Positions 10,396-22,080 are shown, counted from the stretch's first letter. The stretch is DNA of 64,000 nt from Aporrectodea caliginosa (GCA_020284085.1 JACEVL010000163.1:336001-400000), one strand, 5' to 3'. Notes: generated by a model from the letters alone, not told the origin. Made by a program: numbers and translations.

Positions 10396-12049
10396 TACAC
10401 TTGTATTTGGAAGGAAAAGCATTTATGTAACGCTAGAAGAAGACTAGGAACCTAATATTGATCTGGCCGAGGAAGGCAGGTGCGCCTTTTTTCGATACTG
10501 CGAGTACGATAATGGAATTATTGGCATCGCGAGGGACCTTCCTGGCATCTGCGGCTCCTGGCGGTGGTCGTGGAGATGATGCGGCTGCAGCCAAGCTCCA
10601 TCCCCGACCGCATTTAATATGCTTTCAGCATGTGCTCTGGTGAAAAGATGCCCGGCTTAGCTTTACGGAACATCTCGGATAATTTGTTCTTGTCGTATCC
10701 TATAAAAAATTCATTCTGAGATACTTTATTGAGGACTTCAAACGGCAAGTAATCAAGGCAATTAGTAAGAATAAAATTACTTAACGTGATTAGTCGATAC
10801 AGTTCAACACGAACATGTCACCATGATAAACACATGCATATATGCTAAAACAGATGATTGCATAAATGTAGTATACGTGTTGATATATATAAATATATAT
10901 ATACATACAAACATACATACATACATACATCTATGAAGATTCTATATACATATATATCTTTTATCATATATACACACATAATTATACATATGTGTATTTC
11001 AATGAAACTATGTATGTATTATATTTATGAGCTTGCAAACTGACATTTCATTTTTTCATAATTGGAATTTTTCGAGTGGTAGTTTCAAAACAAACACAAG
11101 GATGTATTAACAAAGCTGTTCAAGATTTTAAATTGGTTGTATCAGTGTTTTTACTTTCTTTGCATTCGCATTTAATCTCATTTTATGGAAAGTTGATGCG
11201 CAATAGGTAGAATCTTAGCGTATCGATTGCGATTTTCGCTTTACTCCATGGACATACGAGACATCTGCACGCGGCGACAGATCTATAGGCTGTGGTGGTC
11301 GAAAGTTGGCATCGATGCTACAAGCCAACAACGTGCCGCGCGGACCTGATGGGGAGGAAGAAGGGACTAAGGATGGAGCAGCGGTTCGGGAGAAAAGGAA
11401 GAGGACGTGGAGTAGAGGGAGAAGGCGAGGAAGCAGTTAGGGAAGCCAACAGACGTGTATTGGTTGCCGCGGCGGAAATGGAAATGCATGCATGACATGG
11501 TAGTTAGTTCGCGGTTGACGCAGTGCGTCACATGAAACGCTGAACGTAAATAGATACTTTACGTTACAGACGAGAAAAACGGAGACAAAGAACAGGTATA
11601 TTCGATTGTGTATGTTCGTTTGACTGTGTGCGTCTGTCCGATTGTCCTTGTGCCTCTCTGTCACTGTCGAAGTATGTCTGTTCGCCTGCGTTTGACTCTG
11701 TCTCTCTCCAATTCCACTATCAGTGCTTATGTATAATGCATTGTTTCAGTCTGTCAGTGACTTCCCAGCTGTCAGTGTACTTGTCCTCGTACCTATCTCT
11801 GTATCTGTTGCCCTTGTCCTTTGTCCTCTCGTAGCCTCTGCCACAGCAAATCGCAAAGGACATAAATGGACATGAGCCTGTACTTGGTCGCTGGGTAAAT
11901 TACATAGAAGAGAACATCAGCAACAAAGGTAGGCAGCTGTACACTAATCTTTTACAGGTTCGGAAAGGCACAAAATAAATAAGTGGTTAAACGTTGAAAC
12001 TTGAAAGCAATTATATTCCTTACAGATGCTTACGTGTAATTGTAAGTGT
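10396..12049. other. Anonymous sequence, no gene seen
   Basis: 10865-11010 is TA/CATA-rich. 11360-11440 is purine-rich. 11600-11840 is a degenerate CTGT/CTCT tract. The frames present are short and unlike known proteins. Confidence 0.5.
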
Positions 12050-12330
12050 AACTGAACATTTATATAGCGCCACTCAGAAATCAGCAGCGCTCTCGACCTG
12101 CGTCAGCGAGTACGTCAGCGAACAAAAAAGTCTTAAGACGTCTCCGGAACTGGGAAGGTGAGAGGGATAGTAACTCAAAGCGAAGAGACTGGGGAAGAGA
12201 GTTCCAACTTCCAAGCTGATGGGTCAGCACGGGCAAAGCATCTATAGTGGGCCGTAGCAGAGCGCATGTGCGGGACAACCATAAGGCCACGAGTACGTGT
12301 ATAGGCCTACATATTATACAATAGGAGTCT
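12050..12330 (-). pseudogene. LINE reverse transcriptase 3' end (CR1/L2-like), truncated
   Basis: The minus strand encodes a typical extreme C-terminus of a CR1/L2-type non-LTR reverse transcriptase: a proline/arginine-rich lead, then SWNSLPQSLR, then a FRRRLKTFLF end. It is followed by the 3' signature GGCGCTATATAAAT read from 12071 down. Only about 90 codons survive; everything upstream, including the catalytic domain, is missing, as expected for 5' truncation during target-primed insertion. The clade call rests on general C-terminal pattern only. Confidence 0.7.
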
Positions 12331-12480
12331 AGAGTAATAACCCCTTGGCCAACCCCTTGAGCAATAACCTGGGTAATAAACCCGAGGAAAATACCACAGC
12401 TTAAAACACCCGGGCAATAACACCCCACGGGCAATTACCCCTCAGGAATTTAACCCATAACCAATAACCCCAAAATTAAC
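12325..12480 (+). repeat. Degenerate AATAACCCC minisatellite
   Basis: About nine degenerate units of 15-17 bases built around CCCGGGCAATAACACC. Reverse-complement versions of the same words (GGGGTTATTG, GGCCAGATGATT) occur at 14060-14160, suggesting both belong to one inverted or duplicated structure. Confidence 0.55.
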
Positions 12481-12720
12481 AGATTAAAGCAAAGATCATT
12501 AGATCAAATAACCTATAGTAGATAAATTTATCAATCTACCCTCAGCCAAGGGATAACCTGACATTACGTCGTTTGCATATCTGCATATTTACAGTTGAAT
12601 GTTATGTTTAAAAAATCTTATACGGCTTATTACATAGTAATTAATTAATTAGCAATGTCTACATAATATTGCAGCGTATAGTACCTAATGTGCAAGACAC
12701 GTTTTTCGTTTTTCCTGCAG
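12481..12720. other. Anonymous AT-rich sequence
   Basis: No feature recognised. Confidence 0.5.
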
Positions 12721-12870
12721 ACATTGTGTCTTTTCACTATTATATGCATTGTTGTGAAGTGTGGGCGTTTGTCTCGCGCTGTTAAAGATTACTAACTTAC
12801 TTATTTACTTATACAGACAGATGAATGTTGGGCTATTATCCAGAGGATTCTAAGCCGGTGGTTATTTTCA
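12721..12870 (+). mobile_element. CTTA-tailed retroelement 3' end, copy 1
   Basis: Matches 13960-14105 closely: a TTTCACTATTRTATGCATTG lead, the core GTGTGGGCGTTTGTYTCGCG, then AAAGATT with a CTTACTTA tail, then GACAGATGAATG and a diverging TTATTGGCCAGA-like segment. A shared 3' end and tandem CTTA tail indicate dispersal by retrotransposition; because similarity extends past the tail, local duplication is also possible. No coding region is attached. Confidence 0.5.
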
Positions 12871-13540
12871 CTTAGGCACTGTTTAATGAATGTCACTCAA
12901 CAGCTTTAAGTGCGATGGCTTATTTGATAAAACATATGGACACCCTATGATGATGCACCAAAAACAAACCGCAATCAAGTCAGCAAGTTTGTGGGTTCAA
13001 TAGATGCAAGCCTAATTGCATTTTTATGCGCACATTTTACTTGACTTGATGTCAACCGGCTTGGTCTGATATTTGCAGTTTCGTTAGACAAATGGTGAAT
13101 TTATTCAATTCCCGAATCAGTTTTTTAGTCCAAAGACTTGATTGCAAAACTGAACGTTGACAAATTGATCTGCCATAATCGCCGTGATCCTCATCATAAT
13201 CACTAGTTGTGACAAATGTTCACCGACGTCATGTCATAAAATGCAGTACGTTCAACTGTATGGAAACACTGAAGGAGCACTATCGAAAAATTACTAATTT
13301 GCACTAAGGCGACAAAGATTAAATTTAACAATTAACAACAATTTAATTTTAATAATAACAGCACTAATTTTGAGGATTAAAGTTTAATTATTTTTTTAAT
13401 TATTTTAATGTATACGGGTATATTTAGTAATGCAACGCAGTAGGATATTCTTGATTTTATGTTTATGAATAATCTTGACATTCGTTTCTACGCTTTGTTC
13501 TTCTATATTTAGGTTCTCTGCCTTCCTATAGGCAGGTTCT
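12871..13540. other. Anonymous AT-rich sequence
   Basis: Unique-looking, very AT-rich at 13300-13500. No feature recognised. Confidence 0.5.
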
Positions 13541-13557
13541 TACGTCCAATTTCGCCA

Positions 13558-13912
13558 TTAGTCACGTAGCCCAGCTCTCTCCTTCCACTTGCTGTATCTC
13601 TCTTCATCATCATCCATGCAGTCTAGTAGCATCATCATCGGTCTTCCTCTGGTCTTCTTCCCCTCCATTCGTCCGTCAATTATGGTTCTTCAGAGGAAGT
13701 CTCCTCTCATTATGTGGCACAGCCATTTTCTCTGTCGGATTCTGATTGTTCCTATCAGGGATCTTTTTCGTCCGTCATGCGTATAGTATCGTATCTCTTC
13801 ATTTGTGCTGCTCTTCATCCAGCCGACTCTCTCCATCCGGCGCCTTATTCACGTCTCCAAGGACTCCACTCTTCTTACGCTTCAAGAGCTACAGTAATAG
13901 CCGTATATTTAG
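13558..13912 (-). pseudogene. RTE-like LINE reverse transcriptase C-terminus
   Basis: Reading the minus strand from about 13912 gives RRRMERVGWMKSSTNEEI, then IGTIRIRQRKWLCHIMRGD, then RMEGKKTRGRPMM and a final WKERAGLRD ending at a stop at 13558. This is the familiar C-terminal signature of RTE/Craft-type endonuclease-reverse transcriptases (trained on the pattern R-x-R-Q-x-x-W-L-x-H-I-x-R and E-G-K-x-x-R-G-R-P). One in-frame TGA follows the MRGDFL stretch, so the copy is dead. Everything upstream is missing. Confidence 0.75.
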
Positions 13913-13928
13913 ACTTCTAAAACTCATT

Positions 13929-14110
13929 ATAATGTGCATCGTTTACTACTGCTTACATTTGTGCTCTTTCACTATTGTATGCATTGTTATTGTAAAGTGT
14001 GGGCGTTTGTTTCGCGCTGATAAAGATTCCTTACTTACTTACATACTTATATAGACAGATGAATGTTGTGGTTATTGGCCAGATGATTTTTAAGCTGTTG
14101 GTTATCTTCT
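13929..14110 (+). mobile_element. CTTA-tailed retroelement 3' end, copy 2
   Basis: Second copy of the element at 12721-12870, about 1.24 kb downstream in the same orientation. It keeps the GTGTGGGCGTTTGT core, the AAAGATT(CCTTACTTACTTA) tail and the GACAGATGAATG segment after it. The opposite-strand LINE fragment lies immediately upstream, so the two elements are convergent. Confidence 0.5.
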
Positions 14111-14424
14111 TGGGGTTATTGTTAATGGGGTTAGTACCTGGGACTATAGCCTAGGGGTACTTGGCAGCGGATATTGGCCTATTACCTACAATATTACATG
14201 TACATGTAGCTTATTTAGCAGTTTGTTTGTAAGATATGCTATACAAAGCAACACAGTGCTATGTAATGTAACGCAATAACATACACTGCCATACAGTACA
14301 TAACTCAACGCATTGCAATACAAATAGCGGTTCCGGGTGTCATTAATAGTCATCAGACCTTTTTCTCTCCGAAATTATTTCCTCATCCCAAGAACTATAC
14401 TTGCCTCGGTTAAATATTTATTTA

Positions 14425-14632
14425 AAAAATTAGTAACCATAATAAAATTTAAAAACTGTTTTACACGTAATTATTATCCTAAGAATACACAAAACTTGAT
14501 AAAAGTTTTAGTAACCTATACAGTTATCGTAATTATACACAAACCGTGAGAATAGTCTTAGTAACCTATACAGTTACCCTAAGGATACATAAACCGTGAG
14601 AATGGTTTTTAGTAACCTATACAGTTATCTGT
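14425..14632 (+). repeat. Degenerate ~53-bp tandem repeat, about 3.5 units
   Basis: Successive units carry AGTAACCTATACAGTTA, CCTAAGGATACA and ACCGTGAGAAT. The units nearest 14630 are most alike, and the first is diverged. AT-rich, noncoding. Confidence 0.8.
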
Positions 14633-17489
14633 TCGTAATGTTGCTGCGCTGTATACAATGAACTCGTGCCGACGTTTGTAAAACCGCCCAATCGGATCTA
14701 TAGCTGCGCGTGTTCCGGAAGCTCATGGCGGACTGATTAGGCAGCTTCCGGTCGGCTGTAGATGGAGAGAGTGGAAGATGGAAGGATAATACATCACCCG
14801 ACTGCAATGTCAGCGCTTTATTGGCGACGACCATTAATCCACGAGCGCTTCCCATAGTATGTCAACCAAATGCTCGTCTATACGGCGACTGAAAGGCCAT
14901 TTCGTCTCTTTAGCATACGGTTACTGTAGCTCAATGTTGGCGTCTCTATCTGTTTCCCTTTTCTCTCTGTATCTGCCAATCTGTCTCTACGTCAGTCTGT
15001 GCCCGGATGTCTGTCTGTCTGTCTGCGTATGTGCGCCATTGTGCTTGCTTGTATGTGTCTTGATTTCTGTATGTATGTCTACGCTTTTTGTATTATATGT
15101 GTCTCTATATGCGTGTGTTTACTTTCTAACTCTATGCCTCTCCTTGCTTGAATGTGCGTTCATTTTATATCTGCCTGTCTGTGCGTGACTGTGCATATGT
15201 CAGTCAATTTATGTTTTTCGTATAATAGGTGTATACCTGCCTGCTTATCTATATATTCACATGTAGGCCTATGTTATTCTGCACTCTCTGTTATAGGCTA
15301 ACCATCATACGGTGCCCATATTTCCAACAAATAAGCCACTACAAGCTATTGACTGCCATTAAACAGCGCATACGTAGACTAACAACGACGTGACATGTTG
15401 TTGTAAACAGTTTGATGCGACATTGTTATTTGACATTGTTATGTGACACATGACAAACGAATTAAGGCGAAGTTTCACGCTAACAGAACTGTATAGCAAC
15501 ACTGCAACAGCTCTAGTTCATTGCTTGTCTCAACGGCATACATTGACACCAGATAATATCCTAGAATGACGCTATACAAAGACTACGTGAAGAATGAGTG
15601 AATGGATATATGGTAAGATATGGTAAGCTATAGGAGACTTTTAAGTGTCATATACCCTACCGCATCTTACTGCTTACCTGGTTTCTCTAACAAATCATAA
15701 TTTTTGACTTTAATTCACTCGAACATACCATTTATGCGTTATCATAACGGCTTCGTAACACTCGATAGATTAGATTCGATTCGATTAGATTAGATACAGT
15801 ACAGTGCTCCTCATTTATTGGGATCTGGCAGTCTAAACATGGCTTTAATCGCGGATGGGAACGAATTCGACGTGTCTGCGACAGACCGCCGGTGGTGATT
15901 CTTCCAGCTATCATTGGACATCTTTGCCTACAAATGAAATCTTCATTCGTAAAGAATTCTAACATTGTGGAGAACAGGTCACAAGTCGTGTCTGTAGATA
16001 AGATTTACAAACAACTTAATCATAGACTCATTTAATCAGTATAAGAATCACATACTAGTTTCATATTTGATTTGTTCAGTTCGCTATATATAGTTTTCCT
16101 TCCAGCACGTGTACACGCAGTTCAAATTTACTTCAAATTTAGGGAAACTAAGCTTTTATTTACTTTTAGAACCCCTCCACCTAATGACAAGCTCGATCAA
16201 AGAGACGCCGGTGTGGTGCGACACAGTGGCGGGGTGGGATGTGCCCGACTCCACCCACTTTCGTTGCCATGACAACACAGGTCCCGACAAGCGCGAGATA
16301 TTGTCCGGTTGAAATGACGTCCGGATCAATGAATGGTCTGACCAGTTAAACGACGTCAGTTGAATTACCGTATTAACGTTCGAAACATCGTAATAACGCA
16401 ATATCAAAATGACAAGTGAAACAATATTTATGTCAGAGGAAACGAGAAGTCCAAAACGTTTTAGCAATCGATTCATTATTCTTGACGAATGAAACTGTGT
16501 TAATGCGAGTCCGATTGTTTAGAAACAAATTCCCTGTGTTGGAAAAGTGATATAAACAAAGTTAGGCCTACTATATGTCGAAAATTTCAATATGCCTTAA
16601 GTGTCATAATGCTCCCATTATGCCCCGGTCTCCCCTACTCTTTGGCTTGATAGACCGCATAGACTGTTTTACGTCACCTAAAATTACTGATGAATATAGG
16701 CTGATTATTTATTTATTTATTTCTATATAAATACGGAAATTTTGATGACCTTCTCTAAAACCCCTATACTACTTGGGCGCTACCGGATTTTCACACAAAC
16801 TTACACTCCATATATTTGGTGTATTGTAAGAACTAGCTTATATGTGCTTACTGCTGACATTAAGAGCCTTCCTACGAACGAACTAGATATAGTAAGGCCA
16901 GTTTGGTTTCTTCGTGTAAAGTGAAAACGAATCCAGAAAACTTGGTATTGTGTAGTTAGCGATATATGCAATGTATTCATATGCTGGTCGAACATAGCGT
17001 GTATAAATCAAGATCCAAACGGTAGAGAGGGCACAGCCGAAACAATCAATGTTTGGGACGGGGCTGACTCATACAACAGGGTTTGAGCCCACCCTGTGTA
17101 AGATCGTGAGACGGTCTAAGTCCCGATAGCGGGAAGACAAAGAGGCTAAGCGAAACCCAGGAATGGAAACGATAGACAAGACTGTGTTAATAAAGTTAGA
17201 CACCACGGAAGCTTACCCCAGGGACATCATGCGCCATGTGGGAATCAAACCTGTCTCATCACTGGCAAGACTAGACAAGTCAGGAGGTTGTATAAAGGGC
17301 ATGATATTCAGATAATGTATGAAGTAAATGGTGTAACGTTAATGAAGCCTATATCCCACCGGTGTCGTTCTGAAAAGAAGCGAGTGCGCACCCGATAGAG
17401 TCAAAATATCCACTTTCTGATTCAGATTCTGCCAAAACAAATCTGGTTTTCAGGGTACCGGACCACCCCTCCTAATTTTGTGAGGTCGC
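14633..17489. other. Anonymous sequence, no gene seen
   Basis: 14940-15260 is degenerate CTGT-rich DNA. 15765-15800 holds a short GATTAGATTCGATT repeat. The two short palindromic motifs ACAGGGT..ACCCTGT (17078-17099) and TCCCGATAGCGGGA (17122-17135) are visible. The second recurs in decayed form at 17984-18062, suggesting remnants of one repeat family. No gene is supported. Confidence 0.5.
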
Positions 17490-17885
17490 GAGATGAACTG
17501 GATATGGACATTGTAAACTGAAGAAAGTGGAAAGAAGAGCTACAAAAATTATATGGGGCCAGAAGGATTTGAGATATGAAGAAAGGTTGAAAAGGTGTGA
17601 ACAAACAACATTGGAGAGAAGGAGGAGCAGAGGAGATTTAATCGACTCATATAAGTTTATAACTGGAAAGGAAGTACTACAGTGGGAGAGGTTCTTTGAA
17701 ATTAGCACCAAAGAAAGCAACTCGGGGACACAGGTATAAATTATTTAAGCAGCCGAAGGGAACATTAGGGCAGAAATTCTTCGGTGCAAGAGTTATAGAC
17801 TCGTGGAATGACTTGGATTATGGTAGGGCTACGTACTCTCTCAGTGGACACTGTCACGACTTTTCTGATGAAGCTAGGCCCTAGG
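17490..17885 (+). pseudogene. LINE reverse transcriptase C-terminus (CR1/jockey-like)
   Basis: Two overlapping plus-strand frames join into one C-terminal fragment: KKVERRATKIIWGQKDLRYE, LERRRSRGDLIDSYKFITGK, then after a frameshift near 17705-17735 RGHRYKLFKQ and FFGARVIDSWNDL. The order (Q/E-R-R-A-T-K, L-x-Y-E-E-R-L, R-R-x-R-G-D, R-G-H-x-x-K-L, W-N-x-L) is the standard thumb/C-terminus of CR1/jockey-type non-LTR retrotransposons. No catalytic YADD region is present. The fragment is 5' truncated and frameshifted, so it is dead. Confidence 0.8.
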
Positions 17886-19037
17886 GAAATGGGCTATTAA
17901 GCATATTCCAGGTTAATCTGCGGTGGTTCTAACACAGATTATACGTCTCCTGAGCCACTTAAAACCCTTGTTATGTTTTGTTATTCCCGATAGCGGAGGG
18001 ATAAGATGTTGTGCGAAACCTGGGGAACGACACTTTGAGACGGTCAGAGTCCCAATAGTGGGGAGCGAATACACAGGTCTGTTGGAAATAAAGGGATTCT
18101 GATTTGTATACGATGTCATTACCCAAAATAAAGATCCGTCATATTCCTTCCATGATTTCAGACGGTTTGTAACTCAGCGGAAGATTCGGTTTACATCCAA
18201 AATACGACTGGATAGGAATTAAGACCAACAGACGAGGAGAATAATCAATACGTCAAAGTCCGGACCGGTTAATCCAGGTAGATTAGAAGTTGACACGGTC
18301 GATACCGACTCCATATACGTGCTTGTCACAAAGCACAGCTCAGATAATAATTGACTGATGTGCGGGGGCGGGCCTTCTCTTGCGAAGGGCGGCACTGTTG
18401 GCATATAACGAATGTTAAAAAGAGAGGACCTTAGCTGTCACAGTTCCGTAGGGACCTCTACAGGTATCCTTCGCAGCAGAATATATTATTGGATAGCTGC
18501 CAAAAAAATAGGACGAGGCTAAGAGGACTTATCCCGCCGTAAGTTGCGTTGCATATCGAATATGTCTGTGAGACCAGAAGTCTAACAGGCGACAATAAAG
18601 TGACTTGTGATGGTGACCAATATGAACCTAGGGTGGAAAGAAGCAGCTATGTCGTCAGATTTCCGTGACCAAAGAATTAGGAGAACGACCGATGTATCAT
18701 ATGAATGGCTGTAGTTCCAGAATTACGGACTGTGGAATGGTAGTTCAGAGAAAGGTGGTATAGAAAAGAAGGCACTCAAAAATGGAATGACTTTTGCGTG
18801 TACAGCAACGAACCTGTTATGAGAAAAGGCCATCCTCAGAAAGTTTCCCACCCGACGACCGCGGAAGAGGCAGAACTAAATACAGGAAAAGAGCTTTATA
18901 ATGTTTCCTCCCATATGTAGGGAAGCGCTTAATCCACATACGTGAAAAAAACGGCAGAGGTATTTTACTTTGAAAGAAGAGACAGAGATAGTATACGGAA
19001 CGGCCATTTTCCGTTGGAATTAGAAGTGGCAGTGTGC
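17886..19037. other. Anonymous sequence, no gene seen
   Basis: Contains decayed copies of a GAGACGGTC..TCCCRATAG motif (17975-18065) also seen at 17110-17135. Purine-rich but non-repetitive at 18600-18900. No frame worth reporting. Confidence 0.5.
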
Positions 19038-19038
19038 G

Positions 19039-19098
<60 letters not shown>

Positions 19099-19172
19099 GC
19101 CCCGAGGTATACATGATTAGGGACTTAATATTAATTAAGAACAATAAAATTAGTCTGTTGTTGTCGTTGTTG

Positions 19173-19226
<54 letters not shown>
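19038..19226 (+). repeat. Two (ATT)n arrays
   Basis: Pure ATT at about 19039-19097 and 19176-19226, separated by 70 bases of unique DNA. The second array directly abuts the 3' end of the minus-strand retroelement fragment next door and reads as its (TAA)n tail. Confidence 0.93.
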
Positions 19227-19227
<1 letters not shown>

Positions 19228-19239
19228 ATTTATTGTCTG

Positions 19240-19485
19240 AAAAGTCATCTCAGCAGATCTCAGAGAGCGTTGGCAATGTTCCGGAGAGGCAGATGGCATT
19301 CCCCCGTTGCAGAGCTACTGAGATGCGCTGGAACAAGTACGATGTCTCCAGTGGATCGTGCGTTGCGTCCTTTATTATTCCCAACTCTATTATGAATTGC
19401 AGACCTTCGCTGCTCCAAGCGCCGCCGGTTTCCATGGCGACAGCTACAAAGTCATGGCTGGTAGTAGTTGTAGAGTATTTCACCC
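19240..19485 (-). pseudogene. Retroelement C-terminal nuclease-like domain, copy on minus strand
   Basis: The minus-strand frame (stop at 19250) reads HDFVAVAMETGGAWSSEGL, then FIIELG, then ETSYLFQRISVALQRGN. It aligns with the second half of the plus-strand domain at 20685-21204 (HHFVPVAVETAGSWHTESL, QRLSVALQIGS). A short 3' UTR is followed by ATAAATGTAATAAT, so both copies end in a TAA-type tail, as in I-type and some CR1-type non-LTR elements. The first half of the domain is missing. I regard it as a 5'-truncated insertion; no function remains. Confidence 0.65.
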
Positions 19486-19507
19486 TCTTTGAAACAGTGG
19501 CGCGTTA

Positions 19508-19515
19508 TATTATTA

Positions 19516-19558
<43 letters not shown>
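19508..19558 (+). repeat. (ATT)n array
   Basis: About 15 ATT units. On the minus strand this is the AAT tail of the LINE 3' end that starts at 19559. Confidence 0.9.
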
Positions 19559-19760
19559 GGAGCTTTTATATAGCGCCCCTTCAAGGTAATCTACTCAGAA
19601 GCGCTCCCAGTCCAACAACGGCTAAATAAGGCAGTTAGCAAGAAATTTAGTATTGTGGCCCCTAGGCACTAGACGGAGTGCAGGAGGAATCCAATTCCAG
19701 GTCGTATGGCAAGCAACTAGGTTGGAGTCATCCCCAACCTTGTTATGTCGACACTGAGAT
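19559..19760 (-). pseudogene. LINE 3' end fragment with AAT tail
   Basis: On the minus strand the sequence reads through a degraded RPGIGF / LFSRCWTGSASE-like C-terminus, comparable to WNGLP..VLFGRAGVGSASE in the duplicated LINE at 36.1 kb. It then passes to CTTGAAGGGGCGCTATATAA and an AAT tail. The coding part carries stops. The family is therefore the same as or close to the LINE fragments at 30.4 and 36.1 kb, but those have AATG tails. Confidence 0.65.
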
Positions 19761-20365
19761 CGATCAGAGCCTTCAGAAAGTTCTTCGAAAGCGTAAAACT
19801 AAACCTGGACGTGGGCGTTTAATCTTTCCCAATCCCGACCCAATAAACTGAAGGTTGATTTATTCATCCGTGTCTCAGCCATTTAAGCCGTAGCCTTAGA
19901 CCTTGTCGAGTAAGCAGGCCTTCTTGGCATTCTTACAGGCAAACAGTTGATAACAATTTAATTACTCTCAACTGAATTCCAGAAAGTACGCTGTCAACAG
20001 ATTGAAATCCGCAGAATTTGCAATGGGCGGGGCGCCGTATGCCAGCGACATTTGTACCCAAGTGACCCCCGGGTGTTTTCGTCAACTGCCTCAATGAATT
20101 ATCCATCTACTAATCCATCCGTCCCTCCGTCTGTTCGACTGTCTTTCCGTCAACAGTACACTTGAAACTCCTTACAACGCAACATGTATAATAAGGCGAA
20201 TTTTAACGAAGTTCCCAGTGCAATATTATTCGTAGCCTACTGATCGAGAGACTGATTCAACTGCAATGACCTTCAGCAAAGTCTTAAATTGTAAGCTTTA
20301 TTGCAATCAGAGATTAATATAGCGCCTTTTAGAAAGAAACTCAGCATCATAGACAACACAAAACC
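19761..20365. other. Anonymous sequence with a LINE-end signature
   Basis: TTAATATAGCGCCTTTTAG at 20314-20332 resembles a minus-strand LINE 3' end, with only CTCAGCATC to support it further. Otherwise nothing recognised. Confidence 0.4.
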
Positions 20366-20683
<318 letters not shown>

Positions 20684-20684
20684 C

Positions 20685-21204
20685 GTCAAAGGAGCTACAT
20701 CGACATGGCATGCTCAATTACGTTATTTGGCGGGCTTTCATCAGACAAAATCCCTGCTATCAAAGAGCCCATGGCCTCTCCAGATCTGACGGCAAAAGGC
20801 CTGACGGAGTCACCATCATACCTTGGCATAGTGGTCGTTGCATGGCGTGGGATGTGACGGTACCAGACACTTTCGCTGCATCCTACGAACATCTAACATC
20901 GCAAAACGCAGGTGCAGCAGCGGAAAAAGCAGCTCATAAAAAAGAATCCAAATATGCTGCTATCTCACAATCACATCATTTCGTTCCTGTAGCAGTCGAA
21001 ACTGCAGGAAGCTGGCACACAGAATCACTGCAGTTTGTTCGAGAACTTAGAGGCAAGATCTCAGCAGCGACAGGCGACCAGCGTGAAACCAGTCATCGTA
21101 TACTACAACGCCTATCAGTGGCCCTACAAATTGGAAGCTCTCTATCTGTTTTAGGCACCACAGATTGCAACAACACTGTAGCCAAGGAGAATGACAGCTT
21201 ATAA
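20685..21204 (+). pseudogene. Retroelement C-terminal nuclease-like domain (RLE-like), intact frame
   Basis: An open stretch of about 172 codons without an upstream catalytic domain. Motifs in order: SRSDGKRPDGVTIIPW, MAWDVTVPDTFAASY, KKESKYAAI, HHFVPVAVETAGSW and RILQRLSVALQIGS. I recognise this as a domain found after reverse transcriptases in many uncharacterised retroelement proteins of marine invertebrates. The spacing R-P-D-G...W-D-V-T resembles the R/K-P-D...D-V-T core of restriction-like endonucleases in R2/NeSL-type LINEs; that link is inference. A 54-base 3' UTR leads to a (TAA)n array. The 5' end abuts an AAT array, so the copy is 5' truncated and not expressed as a normal gene. 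Confidence 0.65.
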
Positions 21205-21258
21205 CAATATTGAAAACAGTTACTTTTAATCAGTCTGTACGTAAGTTTGTGTTGGCGT

Positions 21259-21268
21259 AATAATAATA

Positions 21269-21327
<59 letters not shown>

Positions 21328-21366
21328 TAATAACAATAATAATAATAATAACAATAATAATAATAA
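21259..21366 (+). repeat. (AAT)n array shared by two retroelement tails
   Basis: About 105 bases of AAT with a few AAC and AAA variants. On the left it is the tail of the plus-strand retroelement fragment; on the right it is the ATT tail of a minus-strand SINE. Confidence 0.93.
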
Positions 21367-21592
21367 ATCTAAGCTGACGGGCACCAGTAAGATTACATGA
21401 TATTATTAGTAACAGATGATAACAAGCTTAACAGGAGTCGTATTTAACTGTATGGCAGCCTGCAAGTCATACTGCTCATTTTACCGTCTCCCCATGGGAG
21501 TGGAAGGCTGAGTCAACCTTATGGGGGTAGCGGGTACCGAACCCGCGTCCTTCTGATTCGTGTCAGCGTGTTACCATTCAACCCCCCCCCCC
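21367..21592 (-). mobile_element. tRNA-derived SINE, family 1, copy on minus strand
   Basis: Read on the minus strand from the G-run at 21592: a tRNA-like head with an A-box region (TTGAATGGTAACACGCTGA) and a B box GGGTTCGGTACCCGC, then a body with ACTCAGCC, GGTAAAATGAG and CAGTTAAATACGACTCCTGT, then TGTTATCAT and an ATT-rich tail. The body words recur in order in the plus-strand copy at 50171-50452, which proves a dispersed family. Not a functional tRNA: the acceptor stem is missing and the head runs into the SINE body. Confidence 0.85.
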
Positions 21593-22080
21593 AAATAGAA
21601 ACAGAATGAATTTCTTAACCTGGTGGAAAAGAGATAAAGAAAGTCGAAGCAGCTTAACAGGTAACAGGATAAAAGCAACGCACGTATTTACGCACCTCCA
21701 CGACATGCAATATGGCATTATTACAATTTAGCGCATATCTAAAAATGTAAGAAAACGCGAAATTGCTTCGCGGACTATTTTAATGCGGATGTCTTGTGGA
21801 TTGAATAAGCACACCGAAAGTCTGGTCGTCTGTATGTTTGACCGGACAATTTCGGGTCAATTTTGGACTTAGTTCGGTCTGAATCAGAGTCGCGGTTTGG
21901 TTTAGAGATGGGAAGCCAGTGGAATGGCTGCTGATGTTGATGCTCTGGGATTGATGGATGCCTTCTGGTCGGTCTCCCGTGGTACGAGTCCAATAAAGAT
22001 GCCGAGCAAATGCGTTCGAATTCATACAACTGTCGAATTTATTAGGAAGATAAGCAGAGACGATGATGAGACTGACGAGC
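21593..22080. other. Anonymous sequence
   Basis: No feature recognised. Confidence 0.5.

Noticed and set aside
21530..21592. tRNA gene on the minus strand
   Set aside because: A and B box sequences are present but there is no acceptor stem, and the body continues into a repeat shared with 50171-50452; it is a SINE head.
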